NCBI GenBank assembly: GCA_023078555.1
Contig: CM041197.1
Coordinates: 2,018,501-2,082,500, forward strand
Origin: Ulva prolifera
Lineage: Eukaryota > Chlorophyta > Ulvophyceae > Ulvales > Ulvaceae
DNA length: 64,000 nt
Reading direction: 5' to 3'
Part shown: positions 46,801 to 57,430 of the stretch, piece by piece
How the letters are laid out: the number at the start of each line of letters is the position of its first letter
Numbering within the stretch: position 1 is the stretch's first letter
Translations under genes and position numbers: made by a program
Notes under the pieces: generated by a model
Seen by the model: the letters and a program-made list of their open reading frames with translations, nothing else
Databases searched by the model: none
Told to the model about the DNA's origin: nothing

Positions 46801-49800
46801 CGTTGACGCATGACAGCTGCATGTGCAGCGCCAAGCAGCACTGCCATGCAGTGGTGCTGAGGGTGTGCGATACAACAAGCGACGCCACAACGTGGTATTG
46901 CCCCAAGTGCAAGCGGGTCTGCTCCATCGAGGGGGTGGGCCTAGTGCGAGGCAGCTAAATATGCGCCCGCTGTTGTGCTGTACATGCGAAGCACCAGCAG
47001 GCAGCCGAGAAGGCTCGCATCGCCGAGCGAAAGGACGAGTCCTCGCCCGCAGGGAGTGTTCAGTTGTACAGTGATGAGGAAGATTTCGGCAATGCATGCT
47101 GTGTTTCCTCAGACACTGGCGCGGAGGCTGAAGCCGTCGATGCTGATCAGCCTCCTTGTGATGTCGACACAGGTGACAGCGACGATGCACTCATGGGTGA
47201 CGATTACGGCGCCTACACCGAATCGGACTGTGATGGTGATGGGGTCGCCCTCATCGGAGAATGCATGCCCGTCGCGGCAGTGCAGGGACAGTCGGTGCCA
47301 GCCCCCGCACACGGTGGTGCAAGCTCAAGCCGGGCTGCTCTCGCGCAGACACCTGCTGACGCTGCAGTATTTGAATGCCTGCCGGCTCCGCCGCCCGGTC
47401 GCGCGCGTTGCCGCAACGCGCCCGCGTGCAAGAAGACACCGCCGCCAGATCGGCTTGTCGACGGACTATGCATCACGTGCTTGTCGAGTTCGAAGGACAG
47501 TGGCACAGCTCTGGACGCGATCGTGTTGGTGACTGTGCCGGGCACACTACATCGCAGCGCAGGTGCGATATTGAGCACATGCACTGAACTGTTAATTTGG
47601 TTGACATTTGAAGGATGACCTTGTGTGCACGACTCCTGGTGACTGCTCATGAGGACACGTTTACGCGTGAGTCAGTAGATGAGTGCACTGCGTGCATCCG
47701 TGTTGCAACTCAGCTAACGTCATTTGTGCATTTAATTGGCCAATGTCTTACACCAGTGTGCTGTGAAGGCACGCTTGACCTCGTGAAAGCCGATCTCATG
47801 GACGACGCGGCTGATGGCGTGATTGTCCCGACCAACGCTCTGATGACGGATAAGGCTGCTAGGTACAACCACCGAAAGCGGCAGCGCTACGAAGCGAAGC
47901 CACTATCTGAGAAGGAGAAATTGCGGAAGGCGTACTCTGTGAGCATGCGGGCCGCACGCCGTAAGTCCAGCAAGGGCCTCAAAAACCTTGAGGCGGGCCC
48001 AGTCGCGAAAGCGATGCGTGGTCGAACATCATCGAGTCGGCGATGTGAGCATGGTATGAACTCGGGGTCGTTCTGTTGTGTGACTGGAATCGCCCGCACG
48101 TGGTGTCCCTCCGCACTGCTATGTATTAGAGTGACGTGGCCACCGAATGATCCCCTCCGCCTGGATCTGTGTCACGGTGCAGAAGTGTGATTTGTATTTG
48201 GCTGCGGCACAACAGGATGTGTCCACAAGGGTTGCTTGCGTAGGGTGCGTGCGCACGTATGAACACGAAAAAAATAAAATCTTTGTGTGTCAGCGATCAC
48301 TGTGAATGCTTGTATACCATGCCAATACGGAGGTGTTCCGATGCTGTAGCACGCCTGTCGCAGTTGCGTTGCCAGCCGATGTGTCTACAAGGGTGGGGTC
48401 GGTTTGTGATGATGCCGACTATGCCAGTCCTTGCATTGATAGCACCTCGCTGACCGACCACATGCATGCAGCGTCATCAGCAATGCAAGTGATGGATGGG
48501 CTGCACAGTTTAAGCCTCGCGGACTGGACGAAGCTGGCAGCGGTGGAAGATGTGCTCCCTGACATCTCAGTCGAGGTGCCGATGTGGGTGAGGCAACGCA
48601 GCAAACAGACGCTGGTGGTCCAGGAGTTTGTTCCTGTCGGCTTTGACTTCAAGGCACCGCGGCCGTCCAAGACGCGGCCGATGAAGAAACAAGCACCGGC
48701 GCGAGCACGTGCGGGCGATGTGCAGGCATCCCAGGCTCAGCGGAGTGAGAACTCGGCGAGACTCCACATCGGGCTGTCTCACTGCAAGGCGGAAAAGGAA
48801 CGCAGCGGCGACAAGGTACAGTGCCTCACGTACTCAATGCGCGTGCAGCACCTCTCCATGTCACGCGAAATGACAGCGCCACAACCCCAGATCGGCAAGG
48901 TGGACATTCGGTACCTCCAGTTGATGAGGGACACAGGCGAGCTGCTCATTGCTCGAGCCTTTGACCCTGATGCCCATGGCTGTTTGCGCGTGACAGTGCA
49001 CGTGACTACCATGCAGCTGCTGAAGCAGTTGCAGCAGCTCCCGCGTCCGACGCTGCCGGCGCTGCTGGCCCTGTTTGTGTGGGGCATCGCGCACTGCATC
49101 AAAGCTGTCCACGAGAGCTCGACAGACTCAAAAATTGCTGACCTGTCCAAGCTGATGTGGCACCATTCCTATGCGGAGGGCCTGTCGCTCTCATGGAAGC
49201 TCGTCCAGGTTGCTGCGGCCACGACTTGGGTCAACAGCGACGATGATGTCGGCACGGCCCTGTCGGTACTGGCCTGCATTCCCCGTGCAGCGCTCATCGG
49301 TTCAGAGCAGTTTGACAAGACCTCCTGGGCGACCATCCTCGAGCGGTCACGGACGCGACAAGGGCACAGAGCACCACTTGATGAGGTGCGCGCTGTTAAA
49401 ATTCACCATCCTTGAGCATGAAGTGCTGCTGTGTGTGGTTCTGTGTTCGTGCATTGAGCCTGAGAGACATCTCGGCCGGCTTAAGCAAGCCCGGAAAATG
49501 TCAGTAGTGTCTGCCATGAACTATACCTACGCAACATGCAGATTCCATGGCCTGATGGATGTGACCCTGAAGTCATTGTGACATCGGGTTTTACACCTAC
49601 TGACCTGACAAGTCTGAAGGCTGCCGCCAAGACGGACGCGACACGTCAGCAGTTTGCGTTCACCGCTGATGCCCGCGTACGTCCGGTTGGTGATGTCACG
49701 CGAGGGCAGGGTATCGGATCAAAGCGACGGGCATCAGCAGCCCGTGCAGCAGACAACGCGGGCGCGATCGATCTGACTGGTGACGGAGGCGCCTCTGCGC

Positions 49801-52800
49801 AGCCGCCAGCGATGCGTCGGAAAAGGGATACCAGCAGGAGTGGCCAGAGGGGCGTTCTTGCACCAGCCCGGCAAACGAAGTCACGGCAAGATCCTAGTTC
49901 AGGCGAGCGCAACACGGGAGAGGTCTGCGCAGAAGCGATTGCTATCGTGGGCGATTGCGCGGGGACTGGAGGCCAGAAGCGTGCTAGGAGCCCCGTGCAT
50001 GGGCACAGCGGCGCGCGGGCAAGTGATACCCCGAGCTCGCATGGAGGTGCAGGCAGCAGCAGTGGCACCGGCGTTGGTGAAGGCAGCATGGGACGCAACA
50101 GTCATGATGGAGCCCGAGGCGATATCGGCGGCGCTGCTAGGGGCGGCGGCGGCGGCGGCGACGGCGGCGGCGGTGACCCTGGGGGTGCTGGTGGGAGAGG
50201 CAGCGGCGGACCCAGACGTGGCGCACGCTGGGCCCCTATTGATCACCGTGTGCCCGTCACAGTGCGCAATCCAACACAGGTGGCCGCATTGCTGCAGTCA
50301 TGCAAGGACACCACGGCACAGCCTTTCAGCTACAAGCTGAGGGTCAGAGACCAGCACATGGGACCTGGAAAGAGTGTCAGAGCCATCACCGGCGCGGTGT
50401 GCTCCTTCTTTGACCTTTGCCACATGCGCACTGACCCTCACGTCATGTCCGACTGTAGGGTGCGTGATATGTGTGTGCTTGTGATGGGCAATGTGCATGA
50501 AATGATATTGTCTCGTGCAGCATCTTTAAAAGAAAACACCGCTGTCACTGGTGTTTTGCCCTTTGTTATGTGACCCCTACCACGCAATGTACAAGGCTAG
50601 TCTTCCGTGCAGGATCTGTTGCTGGCAGGACAGCCATCAGCCGACCATGCCAACGGAGTCATTGTTGTGGGCATGCCAGGGTCGGGCAAGACCGGGTTAA
50701 TGCTGGACGCCCTCGCCCTGTCCGTTATCGGCTCGCCTCTGCGAACTGCAGCTCAGGGCAACACTGCTCAGCTGCCGGGGTTGACGCTCGATCAGGCAAA
50801 GCTAATGGTGCACAAGTCTGGTGTCACGCACAACATCGGGTTCCCCGCCGAGACGTGCTACAAGGCCATGGGCACCTACTTCTGGGAGCCGGCCTTGCCA
50901 CCGCGACCAGCCGGATATAATCGCCCGACCTTTGAGCGTGTGGCCGGCCGGAAGCTGCATGTGCTGGAGGAGGTGCAAGCGTGGGTGCAACAAGTGCCGC
51001 AGCTCTTCACCCAGCATCAAAGAGGTCTTCAGCAGGCGAATATGGCAAGCGGGTCTGCCAATTTGCTCCGCCAGTGCCAGTACATTCTGTCGTGTGACCC
51101 GCACCAGAGCCCGTGCAAAACATACGGAATCACGAACATCGATCACCAAGGCAGGGTGCAACAAGAGAAGGCGGAGGTTGTTATGCCATGGACGGCTGTG
51201 TTCAACGCCCTCGGCCAGCCCTGCTCAACCATGCATTGGCACATCTTTGCGGTGCATGGTCAGAGGCGCCTGCGTGGCCTGGGCTTCCGGCTACTACACA
51301 ATCCGTGCGCTCCTTGCCTGTGTGTTTGCTTTGTCATGGCTGCTATGATCGGGCTGGCACGTGGTACATGTGGTTGAGGGCACCGCGTGCTGTGCATCAG
51401 CACATTTACTGAACCGCGGCAGCTGCGTGGAGAATGTACCATCAATCACTGCAAGTGCTAGGGTTTGTCCGTGAGGGACATGGTTTGCTTTCAGGTCGAA
51501 CGAGGACATCCGCATGATGAAGGGTCGCAAGGTCAACCTCGCGACCAGCTTCAACTTCGTCACCTTTTGCACCTCTGATCTGAAGAAGACCCCGCGAGAG
51601 GCTGCGGAGCAGAACACGGGCATCAAAGGGGTCAACTTTGGCTGGCAGGAGGCTGGTGCGGACCCGGAGACCTACCGGAACCCGAACTACGCGATTGACC
51701 TGTCAGGGGAGGATCGCAGCCTTCCGACAGCCACTGTCGTCATCGCGCCGTACAAGGCAGACTGCAAAGAGCTGCGCGACATTCTGCTGACGCGCGCTGA
51801 CTACCGGGCTCTCATGTATTCATACAAGCGCACGGATGGTATGCGGCTCGGGCTCGGTGAGGGTACAACCTGCGAGATACCAGACGCTGTGTTTGCCGCA
51901 AGGGACGCGTATGCATTCGAGTGCGCTTCGCAGCATCTCCCTGTGTGTGCTGCGTGCACGTGGGTAACCCTGAGGGCTAGTGTGTTGATTCCCATGTTCA
52001 TGCAAAATGTGCTGGACTGCTGAACCACATCGTTGTATTGTGCCCCACACAACTGCGGTGTCTAGGTGTGGGTGTGTGAATAGGTTGAAGTGTGGTGGTG
52101 CATGAGTTGCGCGCTGCTGCTTCACAGTTATTCTGACAAGCGTCAGTGCATGCAGCACGATGACGAAGGGTGGACAGAAGATGGTGCGACAGCTGGAGGA
52201 CATGTCGTTCGCGAGCTGGGATTCCATCAAGATGTATCTGGGCGAGCCGATGCTTCTGACGGCGTGCCTCGGGCCGAGCCGGCCCAATGGGGCCTCGTGC
52301 TCGGCCGTGGCCTGGAAGTTTGTGGACACATCGACGGTGCGCGTGGAGTTCGAAAAGCGACTCGACTTCATGTGCAAGCAAGCGGACAGCCTGAAGGTCG
52401 CATGGACCCCCGTGCGGATGCGCACGGACACACATGACATAGACTCGGTCGAGAAGATTGCCTACAAGCTGCTGGAAGACTTCATCTCGGCAAATGAAGC
52501 CAAAGGCAAGATGCTCCTGCCCTATGTCGCGATCCGCTCGCCAGCCAACACCATGATCCTAGAGGCGCTGCACCCCGAGCCTGAGCTGGAGTTCGTGGTC
52601 AGGACGCGGAAGGTGGCTGCACTGCGAGTTCAGCTGCCCATTGTGCCGGCGGCGGTGCGCACGGCGTCGTCCATGCTGAGTGCGACCGTGGAGCTGTCCG
52701 GGCAGCGCGTGGTCGTGCACAGCAAGTCTGCAGCGGACACGACGCTAGACGCCAGCGCGCACAATGCGCCGATGTATATCGGCTTGACCCGCGTATCGGA

Positions 52801-53095
52801 CGCCGCGGATGTCGCCATCACGCACGACTCCATCATCCATGAGAACATGTTTGAGCCACGGCAGCAGCTAGCGTCCCTCGCACAGGAGGTGCAGCATCTC
52901 AGTCAGGGTCGGGGGTACTGCAATTTGTACCATACATATGCAGAGGGCCATGACGGGCGGCCGCCGGAGGACCGGGGGTCGAGTGTGTACGACGAGCGGC
53001 TGCGCAGCCAGGCTGCGCACGGGTTTTTCGACTGGTCGGAGGAGGCCGAGCAGGATATGGTGCAGGCCTTTTTGCAGGCTCGAGCAGCCCCGTAG
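41065..53095 (+). CDS. Giant multi-exon gene: zinc-module array plus SF1 helicase
   Basis: A continuous plus-strand chain of exons, separated by introns of ~60-350 bp, ending in TAG at 53093-53095. Phase-consistent joins in the 3' two thirds (45487|45684, 46930|46996, 49390|49546, 50465|50610) argue that it is one gene of roughly 3,000 residues rather than a row of small ones. Layout: unrecognised alpha-rich region (41.1-44.8 kb), Cys/His module array (45.0-47.5 kb), basic and Gly-rich linkers with an unknown domain (47.7-50.4 kb), Pif1-like helicase (50.6-53.1 kb). Several joins in the first third do not reconcile, so undetected introns or decay are possible. The class of element is unknown; no transposase or polymerase was found. 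Confidence 0.55.
43328..44846 (+). CDS. Helicase-element gene, second unknown block
   Basis: Exonic stretches: 43328-~43658 (NLVKTAAFKALSLVRDKNQY; HAAVGQLFLHSDEGRRQLQE), ~43999-44428 (ELKAFCVMLRNADEVQTACL; DAQLDGATVEDIAQDIDLCR; DFLVERMRKHECVYNADAMR) and ~44611-44818 (VTTEGLNAILVHRKATLQHF; LNMRDWIWTAGGAGFMGVIR; QMLQYLR). The last splices to ERAPVPVVVRSYK at ~44946. Mostly alpha-helical; no family recognised. The intron between the first two exons holds the G25 and G30 runs. Confidence 0.45.
43693..43831 (+). repeat. Two sense-strand G homopolymers, G25 and G30
   Basis: G runs at 43693-43717 (25) and 43802-43831 (30), 84 bases apart, lie in the intron between two exons of the element gene. On RNA they would form very stable G-quadruplexes. 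Confidence 0.9.
44946..46930 (+). CDS. Tandem Cys/His zinc-module array (SBP-like spacing)
   Basis: At least four to five modules follow one plan. Module 2: CDVITC, GLCPKH, then after an intron SCSRCFYLKEEGLF and RQCCVC. Module 3: SRVCPYHRSCVIHH, MFCNRCALWKSPDAW, SICNGC. Module 4: ECHVAGC, SRVCYPHIDDVLF, YYCRGCQRWTDVKLLE, TCGLRC. Module 1 (45.08-45.29 kb): LCPRHLRK, RYCKNTACKKVLDIGNF, VCNIHR. Module 5 (46.76-46.93 kb): RCHYIDSVKGRC, WYCPKCKRVC. The order C-x4-C, C-x2-H, C-x2-C, then a Cys pair about 15-20 residues later recalls the SBP-box DNA-binding domain of green plants. The match is one of spacing and flavour, not identity. Likely DNA or RNA binding. Confidence 0.5.
46996..48100 (+). CDS. 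Acidic linker, short Cys motif and basic region of element gene
   Basis: After GCAGCCGAG at 46996 the frame reads AAEKARIAERKDESSPAGSV, a long acidic stretch (VDADQPPCDVDTGDSDDALM, ESDCDGDGVALIGEC), then RCRNAPACKKTPPPDRLVDG and LCITCLSSSKDS, which looks like one more reduced Cys module. A donor follows at ~47529 (GTGACT). The next exon (~47760-48040) is strongly basic: ARYNHRKRQRYEAKPLSEKE, SMRAARRKSSKGLKNL. It resembles a nuclear-localisation or nucleic-acid-binding tail. Confidence 0.4.
48393..49390 (+). CDS. Helicase-element gene, third unknown domain
   Basis: A long exon ending at a GTGCGC donor in phase 0. It begins in a low-complexity lead, passes LHSLSLADWTKLAAVEDVLP, a basic stretch (KAPRPSKTRPMKKQAPARAR), and an alpha/beta-looking domain: KVDIRYLQLMRDTGELLIAR, GCLRVTVHVTTMQLLKQLQQ, LPALLALFVWGIAHCIKAVH, LSKLMWHHSYAEGLSLSWKL, DVGTALSVLACIPRAALIGS. 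It is clearly protein-coding in composition, but I do not recognise it. Confidence 0.45.
49546..50465 (+). CDS. Helicase-element gene, Gly-rich linker exon
   Basis: The exon joins the previous one in phase 0 (IPWPDGCDPEVIVTSGFTPT). It holds a basic, Ser/Arg/Gly-rich, probably disordered segment, with GGGGGGDGGGGDPGG at ~50140-50180. It ends with a folded-looking piece: RVPVTVRNPTQVAALLQSCK, FSYKLRVRDQHMGPGKSVRA, CSFFDLCHMRTDPHVMSDCR. The GTGCGT donor at ~50466 leads in phase 0 into the helicase exon. Confidence 0.45.
50610..53095 (+). CDS. Pif1-like superfamily 1 helicase, C-terminal domain of element gene
   Basis: ATP-dependent 5'-3' DNA helicase fold (inferred). Walker A is VIVVGMPGSGKTGLMLDAL (codons for GMPGSGKT at 50670-50693). 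Motif II reads LHVLEEVQAW (EE where DE is usual), motif III ILSCDPHQSPC, like the G-D-P-x-Q of SF1. The second RecA domain is in exons ~51497-51930 (KVNLATSFNFVTF; ATVVIAPYKADCKELRDIL) and ~52150-53095, with RVQLPIVPAAVRTASSMLSA near motif V and APMYIGLTRVSDAADVAIT as motif VI (usual 'YVALSRv'). Missing classical KSQG in motif V suggests divergence. Pif1-like helicases are common passengers or engines of eukaryotic mobile elements, such as Helitrons, but no HUH Rep domain is seen here. Confidence 0.65.
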
Positions 53096-54330
53096 TCTGT
53101 GCAGCTCCGCATCATCTACAACTGCCATGGCAGCTGGCGGTGTTGTTGTTTGTGGGGGGGAGCAGGAATTGGTGGGGCTCAGGCATGGATGTGGGGCTCT
53201 GTGTATCTCACGGTGCTTATGTGGGCAGTGTGTGGGTGGATGTGTTGTGGCGTATGAATGTGCTGAGAAACGGCTCTGATGAGATCCTGCTCAGAAGAAT
53301 GTCCGGGAATGCTCTCACGTCACGTCTAATGAGTTTGGTTTGCCGTGATGTGTGCAGCTCTGTTTCCTCCACAGCCACCTGCAATTGGCATCTGCCCGTC
53401 CCTATAATCTGTGTAGCAATTGTCTAAGGTAGTCTTTAAGTTGAGATATGTTGTATTTATTTGTACTGAGGCTGGTGTGTTGTGTGCGGCATTTCGTCGT
53501 GGGTGGCCCGGCCGGCGCAAGGTGCACCGCATCGCAGCATGTCATTTGGGGCATCGATCTTGGAGGCAACCCGCGTGTTTGCCACTTGGTATGTCAATCC
53601 GGGATAAAGCCGCTGGCTGCGGACACCACACTGACGCGGGCACGGACAGACCACACGGCGCCTGTGACGAGTCTGAGTTGATATACCAATGAATGAAAAT
53701 ATATAGTATTTCATTGTGTGATTACGATCAGCGCCATGCTGGTTGCGCCAGCAAATCAGGCCGGCGTGCTTGACACACCCGCCACAGGAACCGCACGGAT
53801 TGAGGCTTTGCACAGAGAGCATGAGCCAACAAGAAAATTATATGCTAATTTGACTCGTGGTGGTGGTGTGAATTTGAGAGATCAGCACGCACACCATCAG
53901 TAACGGATCGTCGAAACACGGCCGGTGCTGCCAGCTGCAGCAACACCAGCTTGCCCTGGTGGCACGTGCTGCAATCTGCTTTCATCTCCACTGTATCCCA
54001 TTTCTTATTCTTCACTACTGGCGACGGGGGTTGCGTGAGCGACAAGAGACAGCGGGGCAGGTTACGGCGACTCGCAGCTCCACGACGTTGTCACGGTTTC
54101 CAACGAAACATACCAGCAGATCGACGTGATGTCTAACAATAGATATGTGACAACTACGAGGACTTTGATGTGCCCAGGTGATCGCAGTAGCACCAGTGAC
54201 CAGCACGAGGTTCCGGCTGCTGATGCACATGGCAACGACTGCACCAAGCGGTGGTGTATATCATCGGCAGACTTGTCGCAGTATGCAGATACTGTAACTG
54301 TCATGCTAGTCAGCGTAGACGCCGGTTGAT
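53096..54330. other. 3' flank of element gene, no gene seen
   Basis: Begins with G/T-rich sequence after the TAG stop. Open frames up to ~120 codons on both strands have no features. The right border of the element, with any terminal repeat, should be in this stretch or further right; I could not find it because the left border is in the gap. Confidence 0.35.
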
Positions 54331-54464
54331 GGGTTACCGTGGGGCTCGGGCCAGCGCGTTTGTGCGCTTATGGCCACGGCATAGCAGACCTACCTCGCGA
54401 GATGGTTGCAGACAGTGCACGATGCAGGTTCACTTCGGTCGTGGATCCATCCCCTACCGGCGAC

Positions 54465-54580
54465 CGGCGACCTCCGCGCCACCGTCGGGCCCTGTTGTCT
54501 TTTGGGCCGCGGGATGCTGGAGGGGCGCTGCGGCCGGCGTGGCCAGAGGTGCATCGCGGCTGCGGCCCGGATGGATGGCT
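54465..54580 (+). repeat. GC-rich ~115 bp repeat, copy 1
   Basis: Contains ccggcgacctccgcgccac and gtggccagaggtgcatcgcg. A similar segment lies at 59775-59895. It borders repeat copy A on the left. Confidence 0.6.
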
Positions 54581-54589
54581 CGGCGACCT

Positions 54590-55300
54590 CAGCATCTTCT
54601 TGGGTGGTGGAATCCGGGATGGGCCCCTGCGTACGTGATTCACGCTGTTGTGATTCATGAATCAGTTGTTCAGCGCTCGTGCCTGTGTTCGACCGTGCAC
54701 TAGGTACAGCGTGACAGGAGGAACGTCCGGCGACCTGACGCACCGTTGGTAGAACAATCAGCCATCTTTGCAATAATAGTTCGGCTGTGTGGATAGCAGA
54801 GGTAGCAGCAACAATGACGGCGGGGCAGCGTTTGAAGCCAGCATAGGTGTGTGCGAAGTTGCTCGGCGGATGTGCGTGCAGGCACAAGGTGGTAGGGGGT
54901 GGAAGCGGAGCGTGCTCGAGAATCTTGCTCTGGCCTGGACTGTAGCACTCGGCACACACCGTCGTTCTCCATGTGTACAGTGATGCGACCTGCGATTCAC
55001 AGGCTCTCACCCCGCGTGCTGATCATGCAGGAGGTGCTGGACGGTGGTTCGGTGGCAGGGGTGGAGCCCATGGCAGATGTGGATGGGGCAGCACGCATGG
55101 ACGCTGGCGTCCGCAGCCGCGGTGCCCGTGTGGCTGGCGGTGGGCTGCGGCATCCGGAGCGGGTCAGCGACGTCTTCGCGATGCAGCGTCAGGTTGTGGC
55201 GGCCGTGCGGGTGGGGGCCATGATTCCCGCGCTGCTCAGATCTGCGGGCGTTGGCGCCCTCCCGGATGTGTGGGTGCGGGTGGGGATATCCAAGGCGGGA
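54590..55300 (+). repeat. Repeat unit copy A, truncated at both ends
   Basis: From agcatcttcttgggtggtgg to the GISKAG codons this matches copies B (from ~57030) and C (from ~60625), including the ATG CGA CCT start and the first ~105 codons. To its left and right lie GC-rich sequences not found at those places in B and C, so A is a fragment or has been interrupted twice. Confidence 0.75.
54983..55300 (+). pseudogene. Copy A of repeated ORF, 3' replaced
   Basis: Starts ATGCGACCT and encodes MRPAIHRLSPRVLIMQEVL and so on to VRVGISKAG, very close to copies B and C. It then runs into unrelated GC-rich sequence (YLQQPFGHLGGTVG...) and lacks the conserved C-terminal half. I regard it as a broken copy. 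Confidence 0.6.
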
Positions 55301-56585
55301 TATCTCCAACAACCTTTTGGCCACCTCGGCGGGACTGTCGGGCCCTGTTTTTCGGGCTGGGGGGGTTGGCGGCCACGGCGGCGGCTTTCGGGCCGGGGGG
55401 GGGGGGGCTGTGGGGCTGTGGGCACCGGTTCAGCCAACCTCGCTGTCTCGCATGCAGCATGCGTCATGGACACTGCCACGCGATGCACTACACAACAGCG
55501 TTGGTGACACTTGGATCGCAGGTTCTGAGCAGGCGCACACGCGGCAGCCCTGTGAATGCCATTTGAGATTGAGTGAACGCATAGCTACTTCCGCACGAGT
55601 AACGGTCAGACGTCAAGCAAACACATGTTCGGGGGTGATACCACACGCAGAATGTTATTTAGAGGTAGTTTGCAAAGTGAGAGGCTCTGCTTGCAGGGGG
55701 CCATCTCTTGAAGTAAGTATGGAACTCTGGTTGGGCGGAATTGGGAGATACAGCATGCTGGACATTTGGCCTTGAGGAAGCTAATTCTGGCAACACAACA
55801 TCAGTGGGAATGCAATTCGGGGTGTTGCTTTTGCATGTCTGGAAAAGGTTGCGTGCACATACCCAGCCCAGGGCACCGCGAGCAGCAATCAGGGGAAGTG
55901 CACACCGAGCAACAAGCCACACGCACCCACGCAATGTCAGCACTTGCGCTGGCCACAGCCACACACCCGACCACACCCACCCAGCAACACACTCAAGCCC
56001 CCCACCCAACACCCACAAGCACACCCACAAGCCCACCCCCACCCGCATCGGTCCGGCACAACAGCCCAGAAAGCACATGCAGCCAAGGCCGCCGAGCACA
56101 GAAACAGCGAAACCCCAACAACAATCCCCACCCCGGAGAGGCCCCCGCCTCCCCCAGCACAACCCCTCTCCGCCCAGCCCCAGCGCACCACCCCGCCCAC
56201 CTGCGAAAACAGACCCACAACCCCAAAGACCAGCCCAGCCTGCTGGAACCTACCTGGCCGCGCCCCAATGGCGGGCCACACGCAGACACACGGGGAAGAC
56301 AGCGGCAAGGCAAGGCCCGCCAGATCCGCAACCCCCACGAGGCGGACGTGGCCACGAGCGCAGGCGGCGACGATCCCCATCAGGCAGGCCAGGCGGGCGG
56401 GCTGCGCCGCTCAGGCCAGATGGCCTGTGAGCGGCGTAGGGTCAACGTGCGTGACCGCGAGCCCTGTCAAAACTGCCTTCCCCGCATGACGCGCCATCAG
56501 CGGGGCAGCGGCGTGCACCTGTTGAGCCACCGTGCGGCACAGCGTTGTGTACAGGTCCCGCATGGTGTTCTCTGGGCATCCTCTA
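55301..56585. other. GC-rich insertion and C-rich low-complexity DNA
   Basis: A G13 run lies at 55395-55407. From 55.86 to 56.25 kb the plus strand is almost devoid of T and consists of short C/A tandem motifs (cacaccc, cccaca). Frames of 180-280 codons on plus come from the composition; none has a domain. The compositional style is like that at 26.2-26.5 and 28.7-28.9 kb. Confidence 0.4.
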
Positions 56586-57430
56586 AGCATGCATGAATTT
56601 TGCATGCATGCAAGCCACCGGGAACGTATGCTCAGTGATCGCGTGCACCTCAACGTCCTCATCGGCATTCAGCGGCATGTGGCAGTACGAATGCCCATGG
56701 CAAACTGGACCACAAGGGATGCGGGCGCTTGGGGTTGCTGGATGTGTGACATGGCATGCGGCTGAGGGGTGGCCACGGCAGTGGTCGTCACCGTGACAGC
56801 CACGTTGGCCTTCAAGGCGCACGCACATCAGGCGCACACATACCAGGCGTACTGACTATCGGCATTTCGACGAACATGTGTTCGGCAACTGTATATGTTG
56901 TCAGCGGTGGGCGCATGCAGCTGCGCAGCGTGTGGCTGGGGGCCGTCTGGAGAGACGCACATGCATGTGCAGCCGATCGAGATGGGCACTACAGCCTGCC
57001 GTCTCGCTTGGTCATGGCAGCACATACAACATCTGACAGCATCTTCTTGGGGGGTGGAATCCGGGATAGGCCACTGCGTATGTGATGACGCTGTTGCAAC
57101 ACTTGTGAATCAGTTGTTCAGCACCCGTGCCAGTGTTCGACCGTGCACTAGGTGCAGCGTGACAGGAGGAACGTCCGGCGACCTGACGCACCGTTGGTAG
57201 AACAGGCAGCAGCTCTTTTCAATAACAGTTCGGCTGTGTGGATAGCAGAGGTGGCTGCGGCAATGACGGCGGGGCAGCGTCTGAAGGCAGGACAGGTGGG
57301 TGCGAAGTTGCGCAGCGGATGTGCGTGCAGGCACATGGTGGTAGGGGGTGGAAGCAGGGCGTGCGAGAGAATCTTGCACTGGCCTGCACTGCAGCACTCG
57401 ACCCACACCGTCATTCCCCACGGTACAGTG

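Noticed and set aside
41065-53095. Classical Helitron
   Set aside because: No Rep/HUH motifs, no CTRR end with hairpin located, and the helicase lacks the usual Helitron motif wording.
55741-56596. Plus ORFs of 229 and 276 codons, His/Thr/Pro-rich
   Set aside because: Three frames are open together over a nearly T-free strand; this is composition, not coding.
57263-57430. Upstream ATG extension of the repeat ORF in copy B (MTAGQRLK...)
   Set aside because: In copies A and C the same stretch is out of frame by one base and meets stops, so it is not conserved as coding.
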